From Roseivivax sp. GX 12232 (GTDB lineage: Bacteria > Pseudomonadota > Alphaproteobacteria > Rhodobacterales > Rhodobacteraceae): a stretch of 64,000 bases of DNA. How positions within the stretch are numbered: the first letter of the stretch is position 1; every line of letters begins with the position of its first letter. Positions 52,858 to 62,552 of this stretch are shown here, piece after piece. The notes below the pieces were generated by a model, which did no database searches, was not told the DNA's origin, and saw nothing but the letters and a program-made list of their open reading frames with translations. Position numbers and translations under genes: made by a program. Where the stretch lies: NCBI RefSeq assembly GCF_021272185.1, contig NZ_JAJSEC010000002.1, positions 1 through 64,000 on the forward strand, written 5' to 3'.

Positions 52858-54146
52858 TCCAGGCCACCCTCCGCGGTCAGGCGGCTGCGGCCGCCGAGAT
52901 AGGGATGCAGCACCTCGGGCAGGGTGACGGACCCGTCTTCCTCCTGGCCGTTCTCGAGGACCGCGATCAGCGCGCGGCCCACGGCCAGGCCCGAGCCGTT
53001 CAGCGTGTGCAGGAAGCCGGGCTTGCCGCCGCCCTTGGGCTTGAAGCGGGCGTTCATCCGGCGGGCCTGGAAGTCGCCGCAAGTCGAGACCGAGGAGATC
53101 TCGCGGTAGCTGTCCTGACCGGGCAGCCAGACCTCGATGTCATGGGTGCGCCGCGCGCCGAAGCCGATGTCGCCGGAACAGAGCGTCACCGTCCGGTAGG
53201 GCAGGCCCAGCTTTTCCAGGATGCCCTCGGCGCAGGCGGTCATGCGGGCGTGTTCGGCCTCGCTTTCCTCGGGGTGGGTGACCGAGACCATCTCGACCTT
53301 CTCGAACTGGTGCTGGCGCAGCATGCCCGCGGTGTCGCGGCCCGCGCTGCCCGCCTCGGAGCGGAAGCACTGGGTATGCGCCACGTAGCGGCGGGGCAGG
53401 TAGTCCTCCTCGACGGTCAGCCCGTTGACGATATTGGTCAGCGTCACCTCGGCGGTGGGCACGAGCCACCAGCCGTTGGTGGTGCGGTAGCTGTCCTCGC
53501 CGAACTTCGGCAGCTGGCCGGTGCCATACATCATCTCGTCGCGCACCAGCACCGGGGTCCAGGTCTCGGTGAGGCCGTTCTCCTCGACATGGGTGTCGAT
53601 CATGAACTGCGCCAGCGCCCGGTGCAGCCGCGCCACGGCGCCCGACATGACCACGAAGCGCGAGCCCGACAGCTTGGCCGCGGTCTCGAAGTCCATGCCG
53701 TCGCGCACGGCGGGCAGGTCGAAATGTTCCTTCGGGGCGAACGCGAAGCTGCGGGGCGTGCCCCAGCGCTTGATCTCGACGTTGTCCTCCTCGTCGGCGC
53801 CCTCGGGGACGTCGTCGTACACGAGGTTCGGCAGTTCCATCAGCCGGGCCTCGAGCTCGGCGTCCAGATCCTTGGCGCGCGCCTGCATGGCGGCGACCTC
53901 GTCCTTCTTCTCGCCAACGAGCGCGCGCAGGCGCTCGAATTCGGCCTCGTCGCCCTTGGCCTTGGCCTGGCCGACCTCCTTGGAGGCGCGCTTCTGCTCG
54001 GCCTGGGCGGTCTCGGCGGCGTGGATCGCGGCGCGGCGCTCCTCGTCGAGCTTCAGAAGCGGCGCCGATGCCTGCGACAGCCCGCGCCGCGACATGACCT
54101 TGTCGAAGGCCTCGGGGGTCTCGCGGATGAAGCGGATGTCGTGCAT
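52854..54146 (-). CDS. serS: Seryl-tRNA synthetase
   Basis: A 430-aa class II synthetase. The N-terminal long coiled-coil arm that contacts tRNA-Ser is residues ~35-105. Motif 2 is the region [22 protein letters not shown] and motif 3 [19 protein letters not shown] start. In many alphaproteobacteria serS lies between tatC and surE; here it is 38 kb away from tatC and coupled instead to a TspO-like gene. Confidence 0.97.
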   Translation of the reverse strand: MHDIRFIRETPEAFDKVMSRRGLSQASAPLLKLDEERRAAIHAAETAQAEQKRASKEVGQAKAKGDEAEFERLRALVGEKKDEVAAMQARAKDLDAELEARLMELPNLVYDDVPEGADEEDNVEIKRWGTPRSFAFAPKEHFDLPAVRDGMDFETAAKLSGSRFVVMSGAVARLHRALAQFMIDTHVEENGLTETWTPVLVRDEMMYGTGQLPKFGEDSYRTTNGWWLVPTAEVTLTNIVNGLTVEEDYLPRRYVAHTQCFRSEAGSAGRDTAGMLRQHQFEKVEMVSVTHPEESEAEHARMTACAEGILEKLGLPYRTVTLCSGDIGFGARRTHDIEVWLPGQDSYREISSVSTCGDFQARRMNARFKPKGGGKPGFLHTLNGSGLAVGRALIAVLENGQEEDGSVTLPEVLHPYLGGRSRLTAEGGLE

Positions 54147-54217
54147 CGCCGGGGCTCCTTATTGGCTTGCGTCTGTCGGTTCTCGGCCCGAGTCGCGACG
54201 CTTATGCCTCAAGTCTT

Positions 54218-54865
54218 TCAGGGTGTGTAGGGGCGCGCCAGCTCCCGCAGGACCCAAGGGTCGACGCGGGCGGCGACGGCTTCCTCGCCCGAGATCGCCG
54301 AGATCACGCCCGCCACCCGCCGCGCGGTGCCGCCGCCGGCCAGCACCGGGCCGCCCGACATGCCCTGCGAGACCGGGCAGGAGAGATACCAGCGCGGGCC
54401 CTTGAGCCGGCCCGCGCAGCCCTCCTGCAGGGCCTGATGCGCGGTGTCCTCGCGGCCGTAGCCGATGATCGAGAAACCGCCCTCGGGGCCCGAACGCCCG
54501 ACCCGGATGGGGGCCATGGGCAGGGCCCGGTCGAGCCGCAGGATGGCGATGTCATAGGCGACCACGATGCCCTCGGCGTCGCTGGCGCGGGGATGCAGGA
54601 GAATCTCCTCGACGCTGGCGGCGCCCGCATGGCGGCCCTCTTCCCAGCCCGCCACGAAGCCCAGGCCCCGCGTGCCGCGCTTGCGTCCGTCGGGGAAGGT
54701 TACGCAATGGGCCGCGGTCAGCACCGTCGCCGGGCCCACCAGCGTGCCCGAACAGATCCGCAGCGCCGAGAATCCGCCGCCGAAGAGCCGCCCCACCGCC
54801 GGTTCGGTGGCGCGGGCGGGCAGGGCGAAGGCCAGGCACAGAAGCAGGATCAGGGCGGCGCGCAT
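54218..54865 (-). CDS. Secreted trypsin-like serine protease
   Basis: A 215-aa chymotrypsin-fold protease. A signal peptide (1-19, LILLLCLAFALPARA) is followed by the mature domain with a complete catalytic triad: His53 in VLTAAHC, Asp105 in AYDIAIL and Ser170 in QGMSGGP. No PDZ domain. Periplasmic or extracellular. ATG start. It is upstream of serS on the same strand with a 71-bp gap. Confidence 0.88.
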   Translation of the reverse strand: MRAALILLLCLAFALPARATEPAVGRLFGGGFSALRICSGTLVGPATVLTAAHCVTFPDGRKRGTRGLGFVAGWEEGRHAGAASVEEILLHPRASDAEGIVVAYDIAILRLDRALPMAPIRVGRSGPEGGFSIIGYGREDTAHQALQEGCAGRLKGPRWYLSCPVSQGMSGGPVLAGGGTARRVAGVISAISGEEAVAARVDPWVLRELARPYTP

Positions 54866-55018
54866 GGAGCCGAGATTAGGCGCGGGCCGCGGGGGGTCAA
54901 ACGCCCCGTCACACCGGCGCCAAGCCCGCTTGCATCGGCCCCCTGCCTTCCATAGGTTCCGCGCAACCTCGCCCGGGCGGATTGCCGCCCTGCGTCTCAC
55001 TGACAAGGAGAGCCTCCG

Positions 55019-55306
55019 ATGGATGGCAATGCGATTGCGCAGTTCGTGCCCCTGATCCTCATTTTCGCGATCATGTATTTCCTGCTGATCCGCCCGCAGC
55101 AGAAGAAGATGAAGGAACATCAGAAGATGGTCGAGGGCCTGCGCCGCGGCGACCAGGTGGTCACCCAGGGCGGCCTCATCGGCAAGGTCGTGAAGGTCAA
55201 GGAGAACAACGAGCTCGAGGTCGAACTGGCCGAGGGCGTGAAGGTCCGCGTGGTGCAGAACACCGTCGCCCAGGTCCTCTCCAAGACCGAGCCCGCGAAC
55301 TCCTGA
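55019..55306 (+). CDS. yajC: Preprotein translocase subunit YajC
   Basis: A 95-aa accessory subunit of the SecDF complex. One N-terminal membrane helix (about 8-24, FVPLILIFAIMYFLLIRP) is followed by QQKKMKEHQKMVEGLRRGD and a beta domain with GGLIGKVVKV. AAGGAG ribosome site. First gene of yajC-secD-secF. Confidence 0.96.
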   Translation: MDGNAIAQFVPLILIFAIMYFLLIRPQQKKMKEHQKMVEGLRRGDQVVTQGGLIGKVVKVKENNELEVELAEGVKVRVVQNTVAQVLSKTEPANS

Positions 55307-55364
55307 TCCCTGACCGGGCGCGCGGTGCCCCGCGCCCGCGCCCTCGATGCACGAAGGCCCCGCC

Positions 55365-57026
55365 ATGCTGCAGATCGACACCTGGAAGCGCGTCCTCATC
55401 TGGCTTGTCGTGGCCTTCGGGATCGTCTTCTCCGCGCCGAACCTCTTCTACGACCGCGTCGAGACCCATAACGACGCGGTGACCGCCATCGAGCGGCAGG
55501 GCGAGACCGAGGACCGGCTGGCCGAGAAGTCGGTCTGGCCCGACTGGCTGCCCGCGACGCTGGTCAACCTCGGGCTGGACCTGCGCGGCGGCGCGCATCT
55601 CTTGGCCGAGGTCGAGGTCGAGGACGTCTACGACGCCCGTCTCGAGGCGCTCTGGCCCGAGGTCCGCGACACGCTGCGCCCGCTGCGCGACACCGTGGGC
55701 ACGGTGCGGCTCCAGGCCGACACGCCGGGCGAGCTGCGCGTGCGCCTGGGCGAGCCTTCGGGCATGCAGGAGGCGCTATCCGCGGTGCGCGAGCTGGCCC
55801 AGCCGGTGGCCTCTGTGGCCTCCGCCGGGGCGCAGGATCTCGCCGTCTCGGGCGAGGGCGACACCCTGGTGGTGCGCCTTTCGGACGCCGAACAGGCGGC
55901 CACCGATGATCGCACCGTGCGCCAGGCGCTCGAGATCATCCGCCGCCGCATCGACGAGGTCGGCACCCGCGAGCCGACGATCCAGCGCCAGGGCGCCGAC
56001 CGCATCCTGATCCAGGTGCCGGGCATCGGCTCGGCCTCGGAGCTGAAGGAGATCATCGGCACCACCGCGCAGCTGACCTTCCAGCCGGTCGTCTCGCGCG
56101 GGGTGTCTGACAGCACCGACCCGGGCATCGGCAACGAGGTGGTGCCGTCGCTCGACGAGGAGGGCGTCTTCTACGAGCTCGAACGCGCCCCCGTCGTCAC
56201 CGGCGAGGAGCTGGTCGACGCGCAGCCCGCCTTCGACCAGAACGGCAACCCGGCGGTGAACTTCCGGTTCAACTCCTCGGGCGCGCGCAAGTTCGGCGAT
56301 TACACCGCCGAGAACATCGGCAACCCCTTCGCCATCGTGCTCGACGACGAGGTGATCTCGGCCCCGGTGATCCAGAGCCATATCCCGGGCGGCTCTGGCA
56401 TCATCACCGGCCGTTTCACGGTCGAGGAATCGACCCAGCTTGCGGTGCTGCTGCGCGCCGGTGCGCTGCCCGCCGGGCTGACCTTCCTCGAGGAACGCAC
56501 CATCGGCCCCGAGCTCGGGCAGGATTCGATCGAGGCCGGGCAGGTGGCCACGCTGGTGGCCTTCGCGCTGGTCCTGGCCTTCATGTTCGCCTCCTACGGG
56601 CTCTTCGGGCTCTTCGCCAACGTGGCGCTGATCATCAATATTTCGCTGCTCTTCGCGATCCTGTCGGTGATCGGGGCGACGCTGACGCTGCCCGGCATCG
56701 CCGGCATCGTGCTGACCGTCGGCATGGCGGTGGACGCCAACGTGCTGATCTTCGAGCGCATCCGGGAAGAGCTGAAGACCGCGCGCGGGCCCGCCCGGGC
56801 CATCGAACGCGGCTACGAGAAGGCGCTTTCGGCCATCGTCGACGCCAATATCACCACGATCATCACCGCGATCATCCTGTTCGCCATGGGCTCGGGCCCG
56901 GTTCGCGGCTTCGCGATCACCCTGGGCTTCGGCATCGTGACCTCGGTCTTCACCGCGATCTACGTCACCCGGCTTTTCGTCACCATGTGGTTCGAGCGCA
57001 CGCGCCCGAAGACCATCACCGTCTGA
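55365..57026 (+). CDS. secD: Protein translocase subunit SecD
   Basis: A 553-aa membrane protein using the proton gradient to complete Sec export. N-terminal helix (10-27), then the signature LVNLGLDLRGGAHLLAEV (about 63-80), a large periplasmic domain and five C-terminal helices including GIAGIVLTVGMAVDANVLIFERIREEL. The ATG at 55365 has GAAGG 8 bp upstream; an earlier ATG at 55347 adds six residues. The secF ATG follows 11 bp after the stop. Confidence 0.96.
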   Translation: MLQIDTWKRVLIWLVVAFGIVFSAPNLFYDRVETHNDAVTAIERQGETEDRLAEKSVWPDWLPATLVNLGLDLRGGAHLLAEVEVEDVYDARLEALWPEVRDTLRPLRDTVGTVRLQADTPGELRVRLGEPSGMQEALSAVRELAQPVASVASAGAQDLAVSGEGDTLVVRLSDAEQAATDDRTVRQALEIIRRRIDEVGTREPTIQRQGADRILIQVPGIGSASELKEIIGTTAQLTFQPVVSRGVSDSTDPGIGNEVVPSLDEEGVFYELERAPVVTGEELVDAQPAFDQNGNPAVNFRFNSSGARKFGDYTAENIGNPFAIVLDDEVISAPVIQSHIPGGSGIITGRFTVEESTQLAVLLRAGALPAGLTFLEERTIGPELGQDSIEAGQVATLVAFALVLAFMFASYGLFGLFANVALIINISLLFAILSVIGATLTLPGIAGIVLTVGMAVDANVLIFERIREELKTARGPARAIERGYEKALSAIVDANITTIITAIILFAMGSGPVRGFAITLGFGIVTSVFTAIYVTRLFVTMWFERTRPKTITV

Positions 57027-57037
57027 GAGGATAGAAG

Positions 57038-58009
57038 ATGCGTCGTCTGAAACTCATCCGCGAAGACACCTCTCTGGACTTCTTCTCGCGCAGCAAGCTC
57101 TGGCTCGGGATCTCGGCGGTGATGATGGTCGTGGCCTTCGTCTCCTTCATCTTCCAGGGGCTGAACTTCGGCATCGACTTCCGGGGCGGCACCACGATCC
57201 GCACCGAGAGCGCCCAGCCCGTCGACGTCGGCGCCTACCGCGCGGCGCTGCGCGAGCTGGAACTGGGCGACATCGTGATCTCCGAGGTCTTCGACCCCAG
57301 CTTCGGCCCCGAGCAGAACGTCGCCATGGTCCGCATCGCGCCCCAGGGCGACGAGGAGGCGGTCACCCAGGACACCATCGCCTCGGTCGAGACCGCGCTG
57401 CAGGCGGTGGCGCCCGACATCAGCTTCACCTCGGTGGAAAGCGTCGGGCCCAAGGTCTCGGGCGAGCTGATCCAGGCCGCGGTGATCGCGGTGCTGCTCG
57501 CCATCGGGGCGGTGCTGATCTACATCTGGCTGCGCTTCGAATGGCAGTTCGCCCTCGGCGCGGTGGCCGCGCTGGTGCACGACGTGCTGCTGACCATCGG
57601 GATCTTCTCGGAGCTGCGCATCCAGTTCGACCTGTCGATCATCGCCGCGCTCCTCACCATCGTCGGCTATTCGCTGAACGACACCGTGGTGGTCTTCGAC
57701 CGGGTCCGCGAGAACCTGATCAAATACAAGAAGCGGCCGCTGAAGGAGGTGCTCAACATCTCCATCAACGAGACCCTGAGCCGGACCATCATGACCTCGA
57801 TGACCACGCTGATCGCGCTGGTGACGCTGTTCATCCTGGGCGGCGACGTGATCCGCGGCTTCGTCTTCGCGATGATCTGGGGCGTGATCGTGGGCACCTA
57901 TTCCTCGATCTTCGTGGCCACCGCGCTGCTGTTCCGGCTCGGCGTGAAGCGCGACTGGGACAAGCCCGACAGCGGCGCCGGCACGCAGTTCGCCAACGTG
58001 GATGCCTGA
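57038..58009 (+). CDS. secF: Protein translocase subunit SecF
   Basis: A 323-aa partner of SecD. Contains GLNFGIDFRGGTTI (about 43-56), helices from about 145, and the family motif LTIVGYSLNDTVVVFDRVREN. The stop overlaps the start of the next gene by 8 bp, showing operon continuation into tauE. Confidence 0.96.
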   Translation: MRRLKLIREDTSLDFFSRSKLWLGISAVMMVVAFVSFIFQGLNFGIDFRGGTTIRTESAQPVDVGAYRAALRELELGDIVISEVFDPSFGPEQNVAMVRIAPQGDEEAVTQDTIASVETALQAVAPDISFTSVESVGPKVSGELIQAAVIAVLLAIGAVLIYIWLRFEWQFALGAVAALVHDVLLTIGIFSELRIQFDLSIIAALLTIVGYSLNDTVVVFDRVRENLIKYKKRPLKEVLNISINETLSRTIMTSMTTLIALVTLFILGGDVIRGFVFAMIWGVIVGTYSSIFVATALLFRLGVKRDWDKPDSGAGTQFANVDA

Positions 58010-58757
58010 GGCGCTCGCCGCCACGCTCGATCCCGCGGGGCTGGCCGCGCTCCTGGCCCTGACCTTCGCCGCCGGCGCGGTCTACGGCTTTGCGGGCTTC
58101 GGCGCGGCGCTGGTCTTCATGCCGCCCGCCGCGGCGCTCATGCCGCTCGAGATGGCGGTCGCCGCCTTCAACGTGGCGGCACTCGCCTCCTTCGTGACGG
58201 TGCTGCCGCGGGCGCTGCCGCAGGTCGACAGGCAGGGGCTCGGGGTGATGATCCTCTGCGCCGCCGCCAGCGCCTCGCTGGGGCTCTGGGTGCTGCGGGT
58301 CGCCGATCTGACCTGGCTGCGCTGGGGCGTGACAGGGGTGACCGCGCTGACGCTCCTGGCGCTGGTCGCGGGCTGGCGCCGCCCGATCCCGCCGAGCCCC
58401 GCCGCCCATGCCTCGATCGGGGCCGCCACCGGATTTGTCGGCGGGGCCACCGGGCTTCTTGGCCCGATCATGGTGCTGTTCCAGCTCGCGAGCGGCGCCC
58501 GGGTCGCCCAGAGCCGCGCCACCGCGCTTGTCTTCCTGACCGTGACCTCGGCGCTGCTCCTGCCGCTCATGGCCCTGCAGGGGTTGCTCGGGCTCGAGGC
58601 GCTGGCGCTCGGGGCGGCGCTGCTTCTGCCCTACGGGCTTGGCGCGCGGCTCGGCCAGGCCTGGTTCGACCCCGCCCGCGAGGGACTTTACCGGCTGATC
58701 GCCTATCTGGTGATCCTGAGCGCCGTGATCGCGGGCTTGCCCCTCTGGGACGGATAA
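58002..58757 (+). CDS. TauE/SafE family sulfite/organosulfonate exporter
   Basis: A 251-aa membrane protein with about eight helices, an N-terminal AGAVYGFAGFGAALVFMP and a repeated GAATGFVGGATGLLGPIMVLF, the two-fold pattern of TauE/SafE transporters. Substrates of the family include sulfite, sulfoacetate and other organosulfur anions; this one is not assignable. Starts inside secF and is followed by the Mth938-like gene after 17 bp. Confidence 0.88.
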   Translation: MPEALAATLDPAGLAALLALTFAAGAVYGFAGFGAALVFMPPAAALMPLEMAVAAFNVAALASFVTVLPRALPQVDRQGLGVMILCAAASASLGLWVLRVADLTWLRWGVTGVTALTLLALVAGWRRPIPPSPAAHASIGAATGFVGGATGLLGPIMVLFQLASGARVAQSRATALVFLTVTSALLLPLMALQGLLGLEALALGAALLLPYGLGARLGQAWFDPAREGLYRLIAYLVILSAVIAGLPLWDG

Positions 58758-58774
58758 GCTGAAATGAGGACATC

Positions 58775-59128
58775 ATGCGCCTGAACGAAGTGACATATAC
58801 CGACGCCCTGCCGGTCGATGGCTACGGTCCGGGCTTCTTCCGCGTCGACGGCGAGATCCGCGAGGGCGCGCTCTGCCTCGGCCCGCAGGGCGTCAGCGCC
58901 TGGGGCGGCTTCGAGGACGCCGAGACGCTGCTGGCCCTCGCCGAGGAGGTCGACGTGCTGTTCGTCGGCACCGGCCCCGAGATCGCCTTCCTGCCGAAAC
59001 CCCTGCGGCTGCGCCTCGAGGAGGCGGGCCTCGGCGTCGAGGTCATGGCCTCGCCCTCGGCCTGCCGGACCTACAACGTGCTGCTCTCCGAGGGGCGGCG
59101 CGTGGCCCTGGCGGTGTTGCCGACCTGA
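58775..59128 (+). CDS. Mth938-like domain protein (DUF498)
   Basis: A 117-aa single-domain protein. [26 protein letters not shown] and [23 protein letters not shown] are the family's conserved strands. Mitochondrial relatives (NDUFAF3) assist complex I assembly; bacterial function is unclear. ATGAGGACATC precedes the ATG. It lies between secF-tauE and the ccm genes, as commonly seen in this family of bacteria. Confidence 0.9.
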   Translation: MRLNEVTYTDALPVDGYGPGFFRVDGEIREGALCLGPQGVSAWGGFEDAETLLALAEEVDVLFVGTGPEIAFLPKPLRLRLEEAGLGVEVMASPSACRTYNVLLSEGRRVALAVLPT

Positions 59129-59484
59129 GGGTTTGGGTCGGGGCGCTTTATCGAAATCTTGCGCTTGTTGAACCTGTGGGAGCGAGGGGGCTGTCTGCCC
59201 CCTCGCGCTCCCCCGAGAGGTATTTTTGGCCCGGTCAGGCCGGGGGGCTGGTGCTGGGTGATATTGGGCGCGTCGGGGTGAGGTGTCTGCGCTTGTTGCG
59301 GGTTCGGGAACGAGGGGGCTGTCTGCCCCCTCGCGCTCCCCCGAGAGGTATTTTTGGCCCGGTCAGGCCGAGGGGCTGGCGCTGGGTGATGTGGGGGCGC
59401 GTCGCGGGTGAGGTGGCGTGCCTGGCGCGGCGGCGGGCACTATGCGCTTTTGTCGGCGGGCGGGGCGGGATAGACCTCGGGGCG
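59129..59484. other. Gap before ccmA with tandem duplication
   Basis: 356 bp mostly filled by two 128-bp direct copies (59161-59288 and 59289-59416), each with one core-plus-hairpin element. No gene. The ccmA promoter or read-through from the preceding gene must cross it. Confidence 0.75.
59161..59416. repeat. 128-bp tandem duplication containing elements e and f
   Basis: Two copies with exact 128-bp offset, starting GCGCTTGTTG and ending GGGTGAGGTG-like, about 85-90% identical by eye. Each contains hairpin GAGGGGGC-TGTCT-GCCCCCTC (59184-59204 and 59312-59332) and the minus-strand core CCGAGAGGTATTTTTGGCCC (59213-59232 and 59341-59360). Confidence 0.88.
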
Positions 59485-60096
59485 ATGTTGACGGTGTCGG
59501 ATCTGTCTGTGGCGCGCGGCGGTTTGCCGGTTCTCGACGGGGTGAGCTTCGCGCTCGGGCCCGGCGAGGCGCTGGTGCTGCGCGGGCCGAACGGATCGGG
59601 CAAGACCACGCTGCTGCGCACGCTTGCGGGGCTGCAGCCGCCACTGTCCGGGACCGTCGAGGGCGGCGAGGCGCTGGCCTATGCGGGCCATCTCGACGGG
59701 CTGAAATCGGCGCTGAGCGTGACCGAGAACCTGCGCTTCTGGGCCCGGGTCTTCGGCACCGGTGAGATCGGGCCGGCGCTTGCGGCTTTTGACCTCGCGG
59801 GGCTCGAGGACCGGCTGGCGGGCAATCTCTCGGCCGGGCAGAAGCGGCGGCTGGGGCTGGCCCGGCTCCTGGTGACCGGCCGCGCGGTCTGGGCGCTTGA
59901 CGAGCCGACCGTGTCGCTCGACGCCGGCGCCGTGGCGCTTTTCGCGGGCGCCGTGCGGCGCCACCTCGAGGGCGGCGGCGCGGCGGTGATCGCCACCCAT
60001 ATCGACCTTGGCCTGCCCGAGGCGCGGGTGCTGGACCTCGGGCCCTACAAGGCCCGGCGGCCCGCGCCGGGCAGCGCCGAGGAGGCCTTTCTGTGA
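59485..60096 (+). CDS. ccmA: Heme exporter ATP-binding protein CcmA
   Basis: ATPase of the CcmABCD system that releases holo-CcmE for cytochrome c maturation. At 203 aa it is the compact CcmA size. Walker [11 protein letters not shown] (33-42), signature [15 protein letters not shown], Walker [13 protein letters not shown]. The ATG at 59485 starts directly on the ABC fold. Stop overlaps ccmB GTG (GTGA). Confidence 0.95.
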   Translation: MLTVSDLSVARGGLPVLDGVSFALGPGEALVLRGPNGSGKTTLLRTLAGLQPPLSGTVEGGEALAYAGHLDGLKSALSVTENLRFWARVFGTGEIGPALAAFDLAGLEDRLAGNLSAGQKRRLGLARLLVTGRAVWALDEPTVSLDAGAVALFAGAVRRHLEGGGAAVIATHIDLGLPEARVLDLGPYKARRPAPGSAEEAFL

Positions 60097-60749
60097 GGGC
60101 GCTTCTGACCCGCGACCTGGCGCTGGCGGTGCGCGCCGGAGGCGGCTTCGGACTGGGGCTCGCCTTCTTCCTGATCGTCACCGTGCTGGTGGCCTTCGGG
60201 GTCGGGCCGGAGGCGGCGCTCCTGTCGGAGATCGCGCCGGGCATTCTCTGGATCGGGGCGCTCCTGGCCTGCCTGCTGTCGCTCGACCGGATCTTCGCGC
60301 TCGACCAGGAGGACGGCTCGCTCGACCTCCTGGCCACCGCGCCGCTGCCGCTCGAAGGCATCGTCACGGTCAAGGCCCTCGCGCATTGGCTGACCACCGG
60401 GCTGCCGCTGGTCCTGGCCGCGCCCTTCCTCGGCGTGCTGCTGAGCCTGCCGGGGCCGGGCTATGCCTGGCTTTTCCTGTCGCTCCTGATCGGCACGCCG
60501 GCGCTCTCGGTGATCGGCACTTTCGGGGCGGCGCTGACCGTGGGGCTGAAGCGCGGCGGGCTGCTCCTGTCGCTCCTGGTGCTGCCGCTCTACGTGCCGA
60601 CGCTGATCTTCGGCGCCGAGGTGGCCCGGCGCGGCGCCGCGGGGCTGACGGTGGAGACGCCGCTTCTGCTGCTGGCGGGGCTTTCCTTCGGGGCGCTGGC
60701 GCTCTTGCCCTTCGCCTCGGCGGCGGTGCTGCGCGTCAATCTGCGCTAG
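60093..60749 (+). CDS. ccmB: Heme exporter membrane protein CcmB
   Basis: A 218-aa six-helix permease of CcmABCD. N-terminal [43 protein letters not shown] in the first cytoplasmic loop, and [23 protein letters not shown] are typical. The GTG start overlaps ccmA. A 98-bp gap with an 18-bp tandem repeat precedes ccmC. Confidence 0.95.
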   Translation: MRALLTRDLALAVRAGGGFGLGLAFFLIVTVLVAFGVGPEAALLSEIAPGILWIGALLACLLSLDRIFALDQEDGSLDLLATAPLPLEGIVTVKALAHWLTTGLPLVLAAPFLGVLLSLPGPGYAWLFLSLLIGTPALSVIGTFGAALTVGLKRGGLLLSLLVLPLYVPTLIFGAEVARRGAAGLTVETPLLLLAGLSFGALALLPFASAAVLRVNLR

Positions 60750-60754
60750 GGCGC

Positions 60755-60790
60755 GCCGCGGACCGGGCCTTGGCCGCGGACCGGGCCTTG
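60755..60790. repeat. Perfect 18-bp tandem repeat between ccmB and ccmC
   Basis: GCCGCGGACCGGGCCTTG occurs twice without spacer (60755-60772 and 60773-60790), 5 bp after the ccmB stop. Confidence 0.92.
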
Positions 60791-60847
60791 CCCCGGCGCG
60801 ACCAGATGTGAATTGTGAGCGCCGAGGGAAGGCACTAGAGAACCGCC

Positions 60848-61576
60848 ATGTCGCTTTGGGAATACGCAAATCCGGTCAAGTTCATCCGCGCCACGGACAG
60901 GGTGCTGCCCTGGCTCGCGGGGCTCGCGGGGGCCTGCCTGGTGGTCGGGCTGATCTGGGGGTTCTTCTTCACCCCCGACGACTTCCGCCAGGGCTCGACG
61001 GTGAAGATCATCTACCTGCATGTGCCCTCGGCGCTGATGGCGATCAACGGCTGGCTGATGATGCTGGTGGCCTCGCTGGTCTGGATCGTGCGGCGTCACC
61101 ATGTCAGCGCGCTGGCGGCCCGGGCGGCGGCGCCGGTCGGCGCGGTGATGACGGTGATCGCGCTGGCCACCGGGGCAATCTGGGGCCAGCCGATGTGGGG
61201 CACCTATTGGGCCTGGGATCCGCGGCTGACCTCCTTCCTGATCCTGTTCCTCTTCTACCTGGGCTATATCGCGCTTTGGGCGGCGGTGGAGAACGACGAC
61301 ACCGCGGCGGATCTGACCTCGATCCTCTGCCTCGTGGGCTCGGTCTTCGCGGTGCTCTCGCGCTATGCGGTCAACTTCTGGAACCAGGGGCTGCACCAGG
61401 GCGCCTCGCTGTCGCTCGACAAGGAGGAGAACGTGGCGGATGTCTTCTACCTGCCGCTCCTCGTCTGCATGGGTGGCTTCATCCTTCTGTTCATCGCGCT
61501 TGTCTTCCTGCGCACCCAGACCGAGATCCGGGCGCGGCGGATGCGGGTGCTGCTCGCGCGGGAGCGCATGGCCTGA
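60848..61576 (+). CDS. ccmC: Heme transporter subunit CcmC
   Basis: A 242-aa six-helix protein that hands heme to CcmE. The tryptophan-rich periplasmic motif reads WGQPMWGTYWAWDPRLTS (near 114-131), flanked by the two conserved His regions (YLHVPSALMA and NQGLHQGASLS). ATG start. Stop overlaps ccmD start (TGATG). Confidence 0.96.
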   Translation: MSLWEYANPVKFIRATDRVLPWLAGLAGACLVVGLIWGFFFTPDDFRQGSTVKIIYLHVPSALMAINGWLMMLVASLVWIVRRHHVSALAARAAAPVGAVMTVIALATGAIWGQPMWGTYWAWDPRLTSFLILFLFYLGYIALWAAVENDDTAADLTSILCLVGSVFAVLSRYAVNFWNQGLHQGASLSLDKEENVADVFYLPLLVCMGGFILLFIALVFLRTQTEIRARRMRVLLARERMA

Positions 61577-61722
61577 TGCCCGATCTTGGAAAATACGCCG
61601 ATACGGTCCTCTCCGCCTATGCGGTGACTTTGGTGCTGCTGGCTTTGCTGGTGCTGGCCAGCGTGCTGCGCGCGCGCCAGGTCAAGCGCCAGCTCGAACG
61701 GGTGGAGGCGCGCAATGGCTAG
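61576..61722 (+). CDS. ccmD: Heme exporter small subunit CcmD
   Basis: A 48-aa protein with one membrane helix (about 13-33) and a basic cytoplasmic tail (RARQVKRQLERVEAR), as in all CcmD proteins. It stabilises CcmC-CcmE. Overlaps ccmC by one base and ccmG by eight. Confidence 0.92.
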   Translation: MPDLGKYADTVLSAYAVTLVLLALLVLASVLRARQVKRQLERVEARNG

Positions 61723-62272
61723 GATCTCGCCGCTCATGGTGCTGCCGCCCCTGATCTTCGCGGCCTTCGCGGGGCTCGCCTATGTCGGCATGCAGCGCGA
61801 GGACCCCGACGGGCTGCCCTCGACGCGGGTTGGCCAGGAGGCGCCGCCGGTGACTGAGGCGCGGCTGGCGGACTACCCGGGCCTCGTGGAGGGCGATCTG
61901 ACCGAGGGGCAGGTGACGCTGGTGAACTTCTGGGCGAGCTGGTGTCCGCCCTGCCGCGCGGAGCATCCGAAGCTTCTGGAGCTGGCCGAGGCGGGCGTGC
62001 GGATCGTCGGCGTGAACATCAAGGACAAGCCCGGCGCGGCCGAGAGCTACCTGGTCGACGAGGAGAACCCCTTTGCCGCGGTGGCCTTCGACCCGCAGGG
62101 GCGGACGGCGATCGACTGGGGGGTGACCGCGCCGCCGGAGACCTTCATCCTCGATGCCGAGGGCACGGTGCTCTACCGCTTCATCGGCCCGCTGATCGGG
62201 GCGGATTACGAGAACCGATTCAAGCCCGAGCTCGAGGCGGCGCAGGGCGCGGAGCTGGCCGCGGGCGGCTGA
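61715..62272 (+). CDS. ccmG: Thiol:disulfide interchange protein CcmG/DsbE
   Basis: Periplasmic membrane-anchored thioredoxin that reduces apocytochrome c heme-binding cysteines. The 185-aa product has an N-terminal anchor (about 7-26) and a thioredoxin fold with active site NFWASWCPPCRAEHP (Cys77 and Cys80). GVTAPPETFILD with the cis-Pro follows. Last gene of ccmABCD-ccmG. Confidence 0.95.
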   Translation: MARISPLMVLPPLIFAAFAGLAYVGMQREDPDGLPSTRVGQEAPPVTEARLADYPGLVEGDLTEGQVTLVNFWASWCPPCRAEHPKLLELAEAGVRIVGVNIKDKPGAAESYLVDEENPFAAVAFDPQGRTAIDWGVTAPPETFILDAEGTVLYRFIGPLIGADYENRFKPELEAAQGAELAAGG

Positions 62273-62351
62273 GCGCGGGCGCTGTTTTCTGACTTTCGGG
62301 GTTGAGAGCCGGGCAGGGCGCGCTTTGGGCGCGCCTGCTGCGGCATGGCCC

Positions 62352-62552
62352 TTATGACGGCCGTCCGGCCTCGCGCAGCGCGGGCAGGGGCGCCTCGGGG
62401 CGCTCTGCCTCCATGTCGGCGCTGGCGGTCAGGCAGGCCGCCTCGGCGGGGCCGCAAAGCGGGGCCTGGTTGGCATGCTCGTCGGCGCCGCTCGCGCCGT
62501 AGACGGTCAGGCCGATCAGCGCGGCGGCCTGCAGGATGGTCAGGATCTTCAT
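62352..62552 (-). CDS. Small exported two-cysteine protein
   Basis: A 66-aa protein. An N-terminal signal peptide (about 1-22, KILTILQAAALIGLTVYGAS) is followed by a short mature part with two cysteines eight residues apart (CGPAEAAC) and an acidic/Pro-rich tail. GGGAAG lies just before the ATG. No family recognised. Convergent with ccmG and 244 bp downstream of the atoE-type gene on the same strand. Confidence 0.5.
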   Translation of the reverse strand: MKILTILQAAALIGLTVYGASGADEHANQAPLCGPAEAACLTASADMEAERPEAPLPALREAGRPS

